Shown: piece after piece, positions 25,718 to 34,133 of the stretch | Position numbering within the stretch: the stretch's first letter is position 1 | How the letters are laid out: every line of letters begins with the position of its first letter | Assembly: GCF_014174405.1 (NCBI RefSeq) | Contig: NZ_JACEGA010000001.1 | Span: forward strand, 186,001-250,000 | Length of the DNA stretch: 64,000 bases | Reading direction: 5' to 3' | Origin: Variimorphobacter saccharofermentans | GTDB lineage: Bacteria; Bacillota; Clostridia; Lachnospirales; Lachnospiraceae | Notes under the pieces: generated by a model | Databases searched by the model: none | What the model was told of the DNA's origin: nothing | The model's input: only the letters and a program-made list of their open reading frames with translations | Position numbers and translations under genes: made by a program

Positions 25718-26050
25718 ATGGAATCAATATTTTATAAACCAATTTTAAATTTACCTGAGGCGGATATTCCTATAAAAGGGGTTCATGCATATTTATCACA
25801 AGGCAATAATCATCAGATTATCTTTATGGAATTCTCCGAAGATGTCGATTTGCCGGAACATTCTCATGCCAGCCAGATTGGAATAGTGCTGGAAGGACAA
25901 ATTGATTTGGTAATTGGTGGGATAAAAAGCACCTATCGAAAAGGTGATCGGTATTTTATTCCGGAAGGAGTACAGCATTCGGGAAAAATATATGCTGGAT
26001 ATGCAGATATTACTTTTTTTAATGAAAAAAATAGATATTTCACGAAGTGA
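25718..26050 (+). CDS. second cupin-domain protein
   Basis: 110 aa from ATG 25718 (ATG 25712 is possible); GGAGGGAGGAGG lies upstream. Motif 1 DLPEHSHASQIGIVLEGQIDLVIGG and motif 2 GDRYFIPEGVQHSG. Same arrangement as the previous gene but only weakly similar to it, and probably co-transcribed under the LysR regulator. Confidence 0.8.
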   Translation: MESIFYKPILNLPEADIPIKGVHAYLSQGNNHQIIFMEFSEDVDLPEHSHASQIGIVLEGQIDLVIGGIKSTYRKGDRYFIPEGVQHSGKIYAGYADITFFNEKNRYFTK

Positions 26051-26087
26051 TCCGTATTTTGAATAAAAGTATAATATAAAATAAGTA

Positions 26088-26208
26088 AGTGCTGCTACAA
26101 AATGTATATACAGAAACTAGGACAAACCTTAATACACTGACGTACAATGGGTTCATTCGCTGTGTTTTAGGTGCTCCATTATCTGTTGACATGTTTTGTA
26201 ACAGCACT
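26088..26208. repeat. 121-bp palindromic intergenic element
   Basis: Ends AGTGCTGCTACAAAATGT (26088-26105) and ACATGTTTTGTAACAGCACT (26189-26208) pair over about 18 bp with one bulge. A related palindrome (GGGCTGCTGCAAATGAA / TTCATTTGCAACAGCCC) lies at 51928-51996. Both sit between genes. Confidence 0.65.
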
Positions 26209-26213
26209 ATGTT

Positions 26214-27583
26214 CTAGTACTCCCAGTTAGGGAGTAATCGTTCAGAAATAATATTAATGCTTGCACCAGAAGTCGATATTGGTGTCGGGGCTACTGCTGA
26301 TGAGTATTCTGTTTCCTGGTATTCGAAAGCTCCCAGATCCGTATGTGTGCCAGAATAAGCATATCCGATATCGGTTCCTTTATCGATAAATCTACTGTTA
26401 GGAGACAACTTTAAAAAATCTTTACTGGTTGGATCCAGACTTAGAAAATCACTTTCTCGAGCCGGAACGAGTCCGAGATTCCAAGAGTTTGTAGCCGATA
26501 TAGTTGTCCATTTCTTAGTACTATGTTTTTTAAATGCTATGTTATTTATTAGAATAGTAGCTATGGTTCCGTTGTTTTTAGGACTGTCCCACCATGCAAT
26601 ATCATTCGCGCCATTGCCATATGCTGTGCAATTTAGAATACGATTACCATCGCCATCATTGGTAGTAATTCCTGACGCCAAATTATTATATGCAATACAT
26701 CGTAGAACAGTATTAAATGCCTGAGACTCAGGTCCTTGACCTAGCTTAAAACCATTTCCGCCTCCATGAAATTTTCCATAGGTATTTTCCCAGTCCCCTT
26801 TATCCCGGTTTCGACAACCATCGGAGGTTCCGTTCTCATAAGCAATACAGTCCTCGAATAAAGTAAACTGGCATGTCCAACAGTCATATCCGTCATCTGA
26901 ATTATGAAAGCTCACACATCTTCTAAGGATATTGTAGCGTCCATCTGGTGAAAATCCATCGGAATCTTCCCCGGGGGCAAGCTTCCATGCTTTTTCTCCG
27001 GCATAATCAAAATTGTAACTCGATTCGCAATCATTAAGCTGGTTATAATCACCACAGATACGAAAGCCAATTCCATAATTATCGGAGGTCTTGATGAATT
27101 CATAGATGTTATGGTTTGACGCCGCCCTATAATCCGAAATTCCATATGCCGGAGAGTTTATTACCGTAAGTTTCCGGAGTATTTGCCAGTCACAGGATTT
27201 TATAAAAAGCTGTGGGGCTTCATCAATCGGGTTTGGAGTTTCAATGACGGGTCGATCTTTACCGTTAATTATAACAACTTCATCCTCATACCCCTCCCAA
27301 GTAATTGGTTTATCAGGGAGACCTGAAATGGTCAATGTGACTTGCTCATTATACATGCCACCACGGATATATACGGTATCACCAGGAGCTACAATGGTTG
27401 CTGCCTTACCAATGGTTTGAAATGGTTTGTCGAACGTACCAGGGTAAGAATCCGATCCGGTTGGTGCAACATAATAAGTCTTTCCATCACTATCAGCATA
27501 TGTTATACCAGTCGGGCTGACTCCGGTTAAGAATAGGACTAATACACAAGTACTGCAAGTTTTTTATAAATTTTTTTCTTCAT
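26214..27583 (-). pseudogene. secreted right-handed beta-helix protein, PL9 pectate-lyase-like, frameshifted
   Basis: The open part (26214-27356 and on to about 27550) has beta-helix repeats, with GFSPDGRYNILRRCVSFHNSDDGYD, GNGFKLGQGPESQAFNTVLRCIAYNN and GISDYRAAS, close to polysaccharide lyase family 9. A start with a ribosome site (GGAGCG) lies at 27583 and encodes MKKKIYKKLAVLV, but then a 2-base repeat (GT, near 27544-27547) shifts the frame in the signal peptide. Removing GT restores LAVLVLVLFLTGVSPT, a perfect signal core. Without export the enzyme is useless to pectin breakdown, unless the frameshift is a sequencing error or phase-variable. Confidence 0.75.
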
Positions 27584-27833
27584 AGATCGCTCCTTCTAAT
27601 TTAATAATAGTTAATTCGACGAGTTTCCACTCGGCTATACCACTTCTTTCTACATAATGTAAAAAGCAGTTGCATAAAACGACAATAATCTTTCTAAATC
27701 ACCTAACATGTTAAGATGGATATATAATACAGTAGAATTACTTTTTTTACCAGGGTACATAATTACCATATTTTTGAAGATATATCACCACCAAATCGTT
27801 ATATTATGTAAATAATATGAAAGGGTAATGGTG

Positions 27834-28085
27834 ATGAAGAAAGTATTCTACCTGATATTAACCGAAGTAATAATGATAGGAGTAATGTTTGGATGTTTGC
27901 TAACACTGTCAGGACTAGGAATGGAAATAGAGGGCTTTTCAAGGCTCATTCCATTCCTATGTATATGCCTGATTACATTTTTGTGTATTAAAGTGGTTGA
28001 TAAGTATTCAACGAAAGACATAGGCTTTCTATGGTCCTATAAGATGTTGTGTTTATCACTTATAGTGGAAAATATAGCAATGTAA
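27834..28085 (+). CDS. short membrane protein, possibly truncated
   Basis: 83 aa from ATG 27834 (ATG 27828 possible); AAAGGG upstream. Two hydrophobic segments (KVFYLILTEVIMIGVMFGCLLTL and FSRLIPFLCICLITFLCIKVV), then KYSTKDIGFLWSYK. This resembles the N-terminus of CPBP-family membrane proteases, whose catalytic part would be missing. Treat as hypothetical. Confidence 0.4.
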   Translation: MKKVFYLILTEVIMIGVMFGCLLTLSGLGMEIEGFSRLIPFLCICLITFLCIKVVDKYSTKDIGFLWSYKMLCLSLIVENIAM

Positions 28086-28193
28086 TATTTACTATTTTCA
28101 TATGGTGTATTATATTGGTTATAACAGAGTTGGTTAATAAATTCTATGGTGAGAAAGATAGAGTTAAATCATGAAGTCAAAGGGGAGAACACT

Positions 28194-28667
28194 ATGGAAC
28201 AGTTACAAGTAAAATGCAAAGGCTTCGAAGAAGGAGATTGGATACCGATACGGTATACCGGACGAGGTGAAGATTTATCTCCGGAGCTAGAACTAATTGG
28301 TATTGCTCCGGGTGCAAAGTCAATTGCAATTACCTTAGATGATGCATCTCACCCCATTTTTCCGAATTTTAACCATTGGGTAATATGGAATTTGCCCGTA
28401 CAATCGGTTATTCCGGAGGGAATAGCTCACGGTAAATATGTAGGTAGCCTTGGCGCAACACAGGGTAAAGCTTATGGAAGACATAAGTATAGAGGTCCAA
28501 AGCCACCACTGAAAGCAATTCATAATTATGTATTTACTGTATATATCCTGGATTGTAAGATAGATTTAGATGCTGGTAGTAGAAAACGAGATTTGTTGAA
28601 TAAGATGGAAGGACATATCCTGCAGCAGGCAACCTTAACTGGTAAATTCCAGAGCAGAAGAGAGTAA
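28194..28667 (+). CDS. YbhB/YbcL family PEBP-like protein
   Basis: 157 aa from ATG 28194, preceded by AAAGGGGAG. Phosphatidylethanolamine-binding-protein fold: SPELELIGIAPGAKSIAITLDDAS, NFNHWVIWNLP, and YRGPKPPLKAIHNYVFTVYIL carry the conserved D, H and P-P ligand-pocket residues. Bacterial members are soluble, of uncertain role. A terminator follows. Confidence 0.85.
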   Translation: MEQLQVKCKGFEEGDWIPIRYTGRGEDLSPELELIGIAPGAKSIAITLDDASHPIFPNFNHWVIWNLPVQSVIPEGIAHGKYVGSLGATQGKAYGRHKYRGPKPPLKAIHNYVFTVYILDCKIDLDAGSRKRDLLNKMEGHILQQATLTGKFQSRRE

Positions 28668-28701
28668 ATAATGATCTGAATTTATATTAATAACATAATT
28701 A

Positions 28702-28737
28702 AAGCGTTGATTTTACCATAAAAGTCAATGCTTTTTT
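28702..28737 (+). terminator. intrinsic terminator after PEBP gene
   Basis: AAGCGTTGA and TCAATGCTT (one mismatch) form a stem around 14 bases, followed by TTTT. Confidence 0.75.
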
Positions 28738-28778
28738 ATGTTGTGAAAGTATACTAAAAAATAATTGGAAAAGAATAG

Positions 28779-28832
28779 TTGACAATCATGATAGACAAGT
28801 GTATATTATCATTATAGACAAATGTAGATTAT
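28779..28832 (+). promoter_or_regulatory. blaI-type promoter with twin BlaI operators
   Basis: TTGACA (28779-28784), 17-bp spacer, TATATT (28802-28807). Two 19-bp direct repeats, ATAGACAAGTGTATATTAT (28791-28809) and ATAGACAAATGTAGATTAT (28814-28832), each contain the ACAnnTGT dyad that BlaI/MecI repressors bind. The first covers the -10 and the second the start region, 23 bp apart, so the BlaI protein should shut the operon off. Confidence 0.75.
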
Positions 28833-28870
28833 ATAATTTTAGAAAATGAAAATGAAAATGGAGATGGAGT

Positions 28871-29332
28871 ATGAAGAAAGAAGAAATTAACAATAAACAG
28901 ACAAGGCCAATACAAGGCAACCATTTATCGGATGATGTTACCGGTACTTCACGGAATATACAAACCAAGCTGCCGGAGACAGAATACGAAGTTATGTCAG
29001 CAATTTGGAGAAATACACCACCAGTTACAACGACAATGCTTATGAATCAAATAGGCAACGATAAAGGCTGGAAGCTGCAGACCTTAGTAACCTTACTAAA
29101 CCGATTGATTGATCGCGGGTTTTTACGAAGTGAAAAGGCGGGAAAGGAGCGTACCTATTATCCTTGTATTCCTCAGGAGGAATATATTCGATTTGAGACA
29201 GCGCTATTTGTAGAACGATACCATGAGAATTCCTTGATCCAGCTGGTGAATGCTTTTTCGGGATCAAATAAGTTAAGCGCGGAGGAAATTAAGGAGCTGA
29301 GCGAATGGTTGAAAGAACAGGAGGGCAAATAG
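28871..29332 (+). CDS. BlaI/MecI family transcriptional repressor
   Basis: 153 aa. After a 35-residue hydrophilic N-terminal extension, the winged helix is typical (LPETEYEVMSAIWRNTPPVTTTMLMNQIG, LQTLVTLLNRLIDRGFLRSEKAGKERTYYP), then the dimer domain. It lies 1 bp from the M56 protease gene. In the BlaR/BlaI scheme the repressor is inactivated by proteolysis when the sensor is triggered; the sensor here is unusual. Confidence 0.9.
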   Translation: MKKEEINNKQTRPIQGNHLSDDVTGTSRNIQTKLPETEYEVMSAIWRNTPPVTTTMLMNQIGNDKGWKLQTLVTLLNRLIDRGFLRSEKAGKERTYYPCIPQEEYIRFETALFVERYHENSLIQLVNAFSGSNKLSAEEIKELSEWLKEQEGK

Positions 29333-29333
29333 T

Positions 29334-31046
29334 ATGGGAGAAGTTCTATTTTACACCTACTTATCCAATACATTGAATATAACAATATTTGTTTTGCTGT
29401 TTCTTCTTTTGGAGCCGCTTTTAAAGAAATACTATTCGGTCGTTTGCTTATACCGTTTTTGGTTCGTTCTGCTTATTGGGTTACTGATTCCTTTGCGTTT
29501 TACGTTTGCTGATTCTTTGTTTCTGATAAAGATACCGCAGATATCAGTAGTTGAGGAACACTCTAACGAAGCAGAAGAGACAAGTTGGAAGGAATCCAAT
29601 GTCACAGCGAGTAATTTGACACAACCGGTTAGCCAGACATCGCAGGAAGGTACTACCTTAAGCATGAATCACAGTAACCTGGAACATGCTTTTAAAGCAT
29701 ACCTAAATCATCAATTAATACCATCGATACTGCGCCATATAAATATTGGAAACTGGATTCATATTATTTGGATGCTTGGTGTAATTTCATTATTACTGTA
29801 TAAAGGAGTTCAATATCATAGATATCGGATGCAGCTAAAAAGATTTCTGGTACCATTGATAAAGGCTGACGTAATAGAGGAGCTGAACCTGTGTGTTACA
29901 GAATTGGAGCGTCAGTACCGTATAGGCAGCTTCGGAAGAAGATCTAGATTACATAGGACACAGATATATTTATGCTCTGCCATATCCAGTCCTATGACCA
30001 TAGGTGTATGGAATCCGAAGATTTTATTACCAGATGAAACATATATAAAAAAGGACTTGCATTTTCTGTTGTTACATGAATTGGTTCACGTTTGGCGCCG
30101 GGATTCCCAGATTAAACTGATTCAGCTCCTTGTGATATCGCTTAACTGGTATAATCCCTTGTGCTATGTGCTTTCCAGACGTTTAGACCAATGGTGTGAA
30201 GTTTCCTGTGATTCTATCGTTCTACAGAAAGCAACGAAGTCGGATCGTATGGAATATAGCAGATTATTGCTGCAATGTGCTGCCATGCAACCTAAATTAA
30301 ATGTAAACCTGTTAATGAGTTTTTATGGAGGGAAAAAGAATATGAAGCAAAGAATCCAATCAATCCTAAATCACAATAATAAACGAACGGGTAGATTATT
30401 GCTGATACTGTTCATTGGAATAGTTTCTACAACTGCCATTGTATCCATTATCAATCATAAGGATGTATCCACTTCTGAACTCCGTGATACGGAATTATTA
30501 GAGAATATGGCTTCCCCAGAAACGGATGGCATCGCTGATATGGGTGGTAGGGGCAATACGGTATCTGTTCCAAATAACAGCCAGGAAGAGCTTTTGAGTG
30601 ATGAAATCAGCCTCATAAATAACAATCCAATAGATCAGAATGAGAGTAGTGTGAGTGATGAGGCTGAGAATGCAGATGATCTTCGGAATACCGTGGTAAA
30701 GTACGCCATAGAAGCAGAGGGTACACCCTTTATATGGGGAGGTAATAATCTGAAAGACGGTGTGGACAGTAGCGGATTTGTTCAGGCAGTCTATAAGAAA
30801 TTTGATATTAATCTTTCCAGGGTATCAAGAGATCAGATAAAAGAGTGCAGAGAAGTTTCTTTGAAGGAACTGCTGCCGGGAGATTTAATCTTCTATACAA
30901 CCACCAGTGATAATACGGTGAATCACGTCAGCATATATATTGGTGATGATCAGGTTATCCATGCTAAGAATGCTAAATCAGGTGTGGTAATAGATAAGAT
31001 GGACTATCGGCCTATCTATTCTGCTGGTAGAGTAATTACAGACTAA
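29334..31046 (+). CDS. BlaR1-type M56 protease fused to a pseudo-NlpC/P60 domain
   Basis: 570 aa. Membrane helices at about 10-28, 38-56, 140-158 and 350-370; the cytoplasmic protease loop has HELVHVWRRDS with the zinc motif HELVH at residues 248-252. The outside part is not a penicillin-binding sensor but an NlpC/P60-like domain (about 455-570: VVKYAIEAEGTPFIWGG, LLPGDLIFYTTT, NHVSIYIGDDQVIHA). The catalytic Cys of this family (DCSG) is Ser479 here (DSSG); the His (531) remains. It likely binds peptidoglycan peptides without cutting them and signals to BlaI. Function inferred. Confidence 0.85.
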   Translation: MGEVLFYTYLSNTLNITIFVLLFLLLEPLLKKYYSVVCLYRFWFVLLIGLLIPLRFTFADSLFLIKIPQISVVEEHSNEAEETSWKESNVTASNLTQPVSQTSQEGTTLSMNHSNLEHAFKAYLNHQLIPSILRHINIGNWIHIIWMLGVISLLLYKGVQYHRYRMQLKRFLVPLIKADVIEELNLCVTELERQYRIGSFGRRSRLHRTQIYLCSAISSPMTIGVWNPKILLPDETYIKKDLHFLLLHELVHVWRRDSQIKLIQLLVISLNWYNPLCYVLSRRLDQWCEVSCDSIVLQKATKSDRMEYSRLLLQCAAMQPKLNVNLLMSFYGGKKNMKQRIQSILNHNNKRTGRLLLILFIGIVSTTAIVSIINHKDVSTSELRDTELLENMASPETDGIADMGGRGNTVSVPNNSQEELLSDEISLINNNPIDQNESSVSDEAENADDLRNTVVKYAIEAEGTPFIWGGNNLKDGVDSSGFVQAVYKKFDINLSRVSRDQIKECREVSLKELLPGDLIFYTTTSDNTVNHVSIYIGDDQVIHAKNAKSGVVIDKMDYRPIYSAGRVITD

Positions 31047-31204
31047 TTTCTTGATTTAAGTACCGTAATGGACTATGGAACGAATCATCAATTTAATACT
31101 ATACAGTTAGATCAGTCTATATAAAAGACTTCCTGGACGGATTCACACTCGAACGCACTGTACCTTGAAGCTAGGCAGATTAAAGTATTTTGCTATTAGT
31201 TAGT

Positions 31205-31233
31205 TTGACTGAATTTGGGGAATCAGATATAAT
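31205..31233 (+). promoter_or_regulatory. promoter of the two-component operon
   Basis: TTGACT (31205-31210), 17-bp spacer, TATAAT (31228-31233), 95 bp before the response regulator. The remaining 31047-31204 shows nothing else. Confidence 0.7.
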
Positions 31234-31327
31234 GTGGGTGAAAATATATTATATCAATCAATGTGAGTATGGGTATAGAAAGCTTATAAATAGCTGGCGT
31301 AAAGCAACGCGGAAATGAGGAATTTTT

Positions 31328-31999
31328 ATGAAATATGATTGTCTGATTGTGGATGATGAAATTGAACTGGCAGAGGCTACCTGCGAGTATTTCCAGGTAT
31401 TCGGAATTACTGCGGCATGTGTCAAAACCTCAGCAGAGTGTCTGGATTTTCTAAAGGAGAATCAGGTGAAGGTAATACTTCTGGACATTAATCTGGAAAA
31501 TGAAAGTGGCTTCACGCTATGCAAGCAGTTAAGAGAGCAGATGGAAATCCCCATATTATTTATCAGCGCCAGACAGAGTGACGATGATATCCTGATTGCT
31601 TTGAATATCGGAGGAGACGATTACATTAAGAAACCCTACTCCTTGAGTGTGCTGCTGGCGAAGGTGAAAGTAATACTGAAAAGATTCGATGGATTTGAAG
31701 GGAAAAAGTCAGCTACAGAGGCGATTGTTGTTGATGATGATGCAAGAAAAATATATGTGGAGGGACAGGAAGTCGCTCTGAAAAACAAAGAGTATAATTT
31801 ATTTTCCTATTTATATCACAATAGGAATAAGGTAATAAGCAAAGAAGAACTATTTGAAAAAATCTGGGGTGATGAATTCTTTAGTGATGGCACCTTGAAT
31901 GTACATATACGTAAGATCAGAGAAAAAATTGAGAGGAATCCCAATGAACCCAAATATATTAAGACGGTATGGGGCATCGGGTATATGATGGAATTATGA
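31328..31999 (+). CDS. OmpR-family response regulator
   Basis: 223 aa. Receiver domain with acidic pocket IVDDE, phospho-acceptor Asp in ILLDINLENESG (about 53), and IKKPYS; the C-terminal winged helix (KEYNLFSYLYHNRNKVISKEELFEKIW, VHIRKIREKIERNP, IKTVWGIGYMM) is PhoB-like. It overlaps the histidine kinase by 4 bp. The likely target is the ABC transporter operon downstream. Confidence 0.92.
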   Translation: MKYDCLIVDDEIELAEATCEYFQVFGITAACVKTSAECLDFLKENQVKVILLDINLENESGFTLCKQLREQMEIPILFISARQSDDDILIALNIGGDDYIKKPYSLSVLLAKVKVILKRFDGFEGKKSATEAIVVDDDARKIYVEGQEVALKNKEYNLFSYLYHNRNKVISKEELFEKIWGDEFFSDGTLNVHIRKIREKIERNPNEPKYIKTVWGIGYMMEL

Positions 32000-33228
32000 A
32001 ATTGAAAGTGCTTATGCTGGTACTGAGTATCTGCTTACTTATCACATTTGTGGGTGTGGAAAGATATATTGGATCCCAGAAATATAATTCATGTGATTTG
32101 ACAATGATAAATGATCTCTATAAGAATATAGAATATGAGATGGAGAACTCTGCCGTCGAAGAGATTGAAAGTAAATATGGCTGCAGGATACTAATGCGCG
32201 AGGATCCGAATTATAGTAATACACTTTACCGGGCTATTCGTAATTCTGATATTATACTAGATTATATGGATGGAGATGCGCTTCTTGGCAAGATTATCTT
32301 CCCCTCCAATTCAAACACCTTCCTGCAGCTGAAAAGAAATCTGGCAATTGTAATTGCCATTGTCTTTGCTGTTACTTTCATCGTTTTATATACCGTATTG
32401 CTGTTGATCTACATAAGAATTATCCGGCCATTTCAGCGCTTAGAACATTTTGCAGGCCGTATCAGTGCTGGAAATTTGGATATACCACTTACTATGGATA
32501 AGTCAAATTACTTTGGAGCATTTACAGAAAGCTTTGATCTGATGAGAGAAGAGCTTAAGAGGGCAAAACAGGGAGAATATGAGGCTAATATAAGTAAGAA
32601 GGAGCTGGTTGCTGAGCTATCCCATGATATTAAGACCCCTGTCTCCACCATTAAGGCCCTATGTGAACTACTGGAGGTAACCTCTACCGACGAGGATATG
32701 ATTAAGAAGCTGGGTACGATTCATCAGAAAGCAGATGTGATTGACAAACTGATCAGCAATATGTTCCATGCCACACTGGAGGAACTGGAGGTTCTTAAGA
32801 TTGAACCTCAGGAAGAATATAGTACCATCATTTTATCCATGTTCGAGGATCTGAATCATTATAACAAGATACATATTAAGAATAGCTTACCCGGATGTCT
32901 GATCTATTGTGATAAGCTTAGGCTCAATCAGGTAATTGATAATATTGTTAACAACTCCTATAAATACGCTAATACCGATATTGATGTATCCTTTTATGAG
33001 GACGGATCCTTTGTTAATATTGAAGTAAGAGACTATGGTGACGGCGTCAAAAAGGAGGACTTGCTACTGGTCTGTGAGAAATTCTTTCGAGGCAGTAATG
33101 CATCCTCCCATGACGGTTCCGGATTGGGATTGTACCTGGCCAAGCTATTTATGGAGGGGATGGAAGGCAAACTGGAATGTAAGACTGAGAATGGCTTTGT
33201 TGTAAGGCTGGGTATTAAAAAGATATAG
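31996..33228 (+). CDS. sensor histidine kinase
   Basis: 410 aa from ATG 31996 (ATGA overlap with the regulator). Two membrane helices (about 5-22 and 125-148) enclose a 100-residue outer sensor, followed by HAMP, phospho-acceptor ELSHDIKTPVSTIKALCE and the ATPase motifs NQVIDNIVNNSYKYAN (N box), DYGDGVKKED (G1) and GSGLGLYLAK (G2). The small outer domain is similar in size to sensors of cell-envelope antimicrobials, but the ligand is unknown. Confidence 0.9.
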   Translation: MKLKVLMLVLSICLLITFVGVERYIGSQKYNSCDLTMINDLYKNIEYEMENSAVEEIESKYGCRILMREDPNYSNTLYRAIRNSDIILDYMDGDALLGKIIFPSNSNTFLQLKRNLAIVIAIVFAVTFIVLYTVLLLIYIRIIRPFQRLEHFAGRISAGNLDIPLTMDKSNYFGAFTESFDLMREELKRAKQGEYEANISKKELVAELSHDIKTPVSTIKALCELLEVTSTDEDMIKKLGTIHQKADVIDKLISNMFHATLEELEVLKIEPQEEYSTIILSMFEDLNHYNKIHIKNSLPGCLIYCDKLRLNQVIDNIVNNSYKYANTDIDVSFYEDGSFVNIEVRDYGDGVKKEDLLLVCEKFFRGSNASSHDGSGLGLYLAKLFMEGMEGKLECKTENGFVVRLGIKKI

Positions 33229-33295
33229 GGAAGGAAAAAGGATAATTAAGAATTTGATAAGAATTATATAAAGTTTGGGAAAAGACTTATGAAGA

Positions 33296-33354
33296 AAGAC
33301 TAATTATAATAAGGCTAAAGGTTTGAAGCGTAGGACCTATAGTCTTATTTTTTT
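33296..33354 (+). terminator. intrinsic terminator between kinase and ABC genes
   Basis: AAGACTA (33296-33302) pairs with TAGTCTT (33340-33346), with AGG/CCT further inside, followed by ATTTTTTTT. The ABC genes begin 19 bp later and lack a clear promoter of their own, so it could either end the two-component transcript or act as a conditional attenuator. Confidence 0.6.
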
Positions 33355-33372
33355 AAAAAGATGGAGGTAATG

Positions 33373-34128
33373 ATGAAACAAATATTAGAAGCAACCAATC
33401 TATGTAAATCTTATTCCAATGGAAGTGTAATGCAGCATGTATTACGTAATCTGAATATTCAAATATACGAGGGTGATTTTACAGTCATCATGGGTAGTTC
33501 GGGCTCAGGGAAATCAACTTTGCTATACGCTCTGTCCGGAATGGATAAACCAACCCTTGGTAATATTCAATACAGGAATGAGGATATCAGCAATTACAAT
33601 AATGATAAGCTGGCAGTTTTTCGTCGTAAGCATTGTGGGTTTATCTTTCAGCAGATGTACCTGAATGATACCATGAGCGTCATGGATAATATTTTAGTGA
33701 GCGGGCTGCTGGTAACAAAGGATCGAAAGGAATTAAAAAAGAAAGCGGAAGAATTACTTCAGGCAGTCGGACTAAATGAGGAATGCTATCATAAATTTCC
33801 TAGCCAGCTGTCCGGAGGGGAGGCACAAAGAGTGGCAATCGTAAGGGCGCTGATTAATTCACCTGAGATTGTATTTGCCGATGAACCAACAGGAGCTCTT
33901 AATTCCCAGAATGCCACCAATGTATTGGATGTTATGACGGATATGAATGCGAAGGGACAGAGCATTGTCATGGTTACCCATGACATGAAGACTGCAAGAA
34001 GAGCCAATCGAATTCTGTACTTAAAGGATGGTATTATTATTGATGAATTAAATTTAGGAATGTACATTAAGGGCGATCAGGAACGACATGATACCTTAAG
34101 AACATTTCTGGAAAAAATGGGATGGTAA
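33373..34128 (+). CDS. ABC transporter ATP-binding protein, MacB/LolD type
   Basis: 251 aa from ATG 33373, five bases after GGAGGTA. Walker A GSSGSGKS, Q-loop FIFQQMYL, signature QLSGGEAQR, Walker B IVFADEPTGALN and H-switch VTHD. This class drives FtsX-type permeases that act by mechanotransmission rather than transport through the membrane. It overlaps or abuts the permease gene and sits behind a two-component system, the usual layout for defence against cell-wall-targeting peptides. Confidence 0.92.
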   Translation: MKQILEATNLCKSYSNGSVMQHVLRNLNIQIYEGDFTVIMGSSGSGKSTLLYALSGMDKPTLGNIQYRNEDISNYNNDKLAVFRRKHCGFIFQQMYLNDTMSVMDNILVSGLLVTKDRKELKKKAEELLQAVGLNEECYHKFPSQLSGGEAQRVAIVRALINSPEIVFADEPTGALNSQNATNVLDVMTDMNAKGQSIVMVTHDMKTARRANRILYLKDGIIIDELNLGMYIKGDQERHDTLRTFLEKMGW

Positions 34129-34133
34129 CGAAT

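Noticed and set aside
33280-33303. MKKD mini frame as a leader peptide before the ABC genes
   Set aside because: Only four codons and no good ribosome site; the terminator hairpin alone is better supported.
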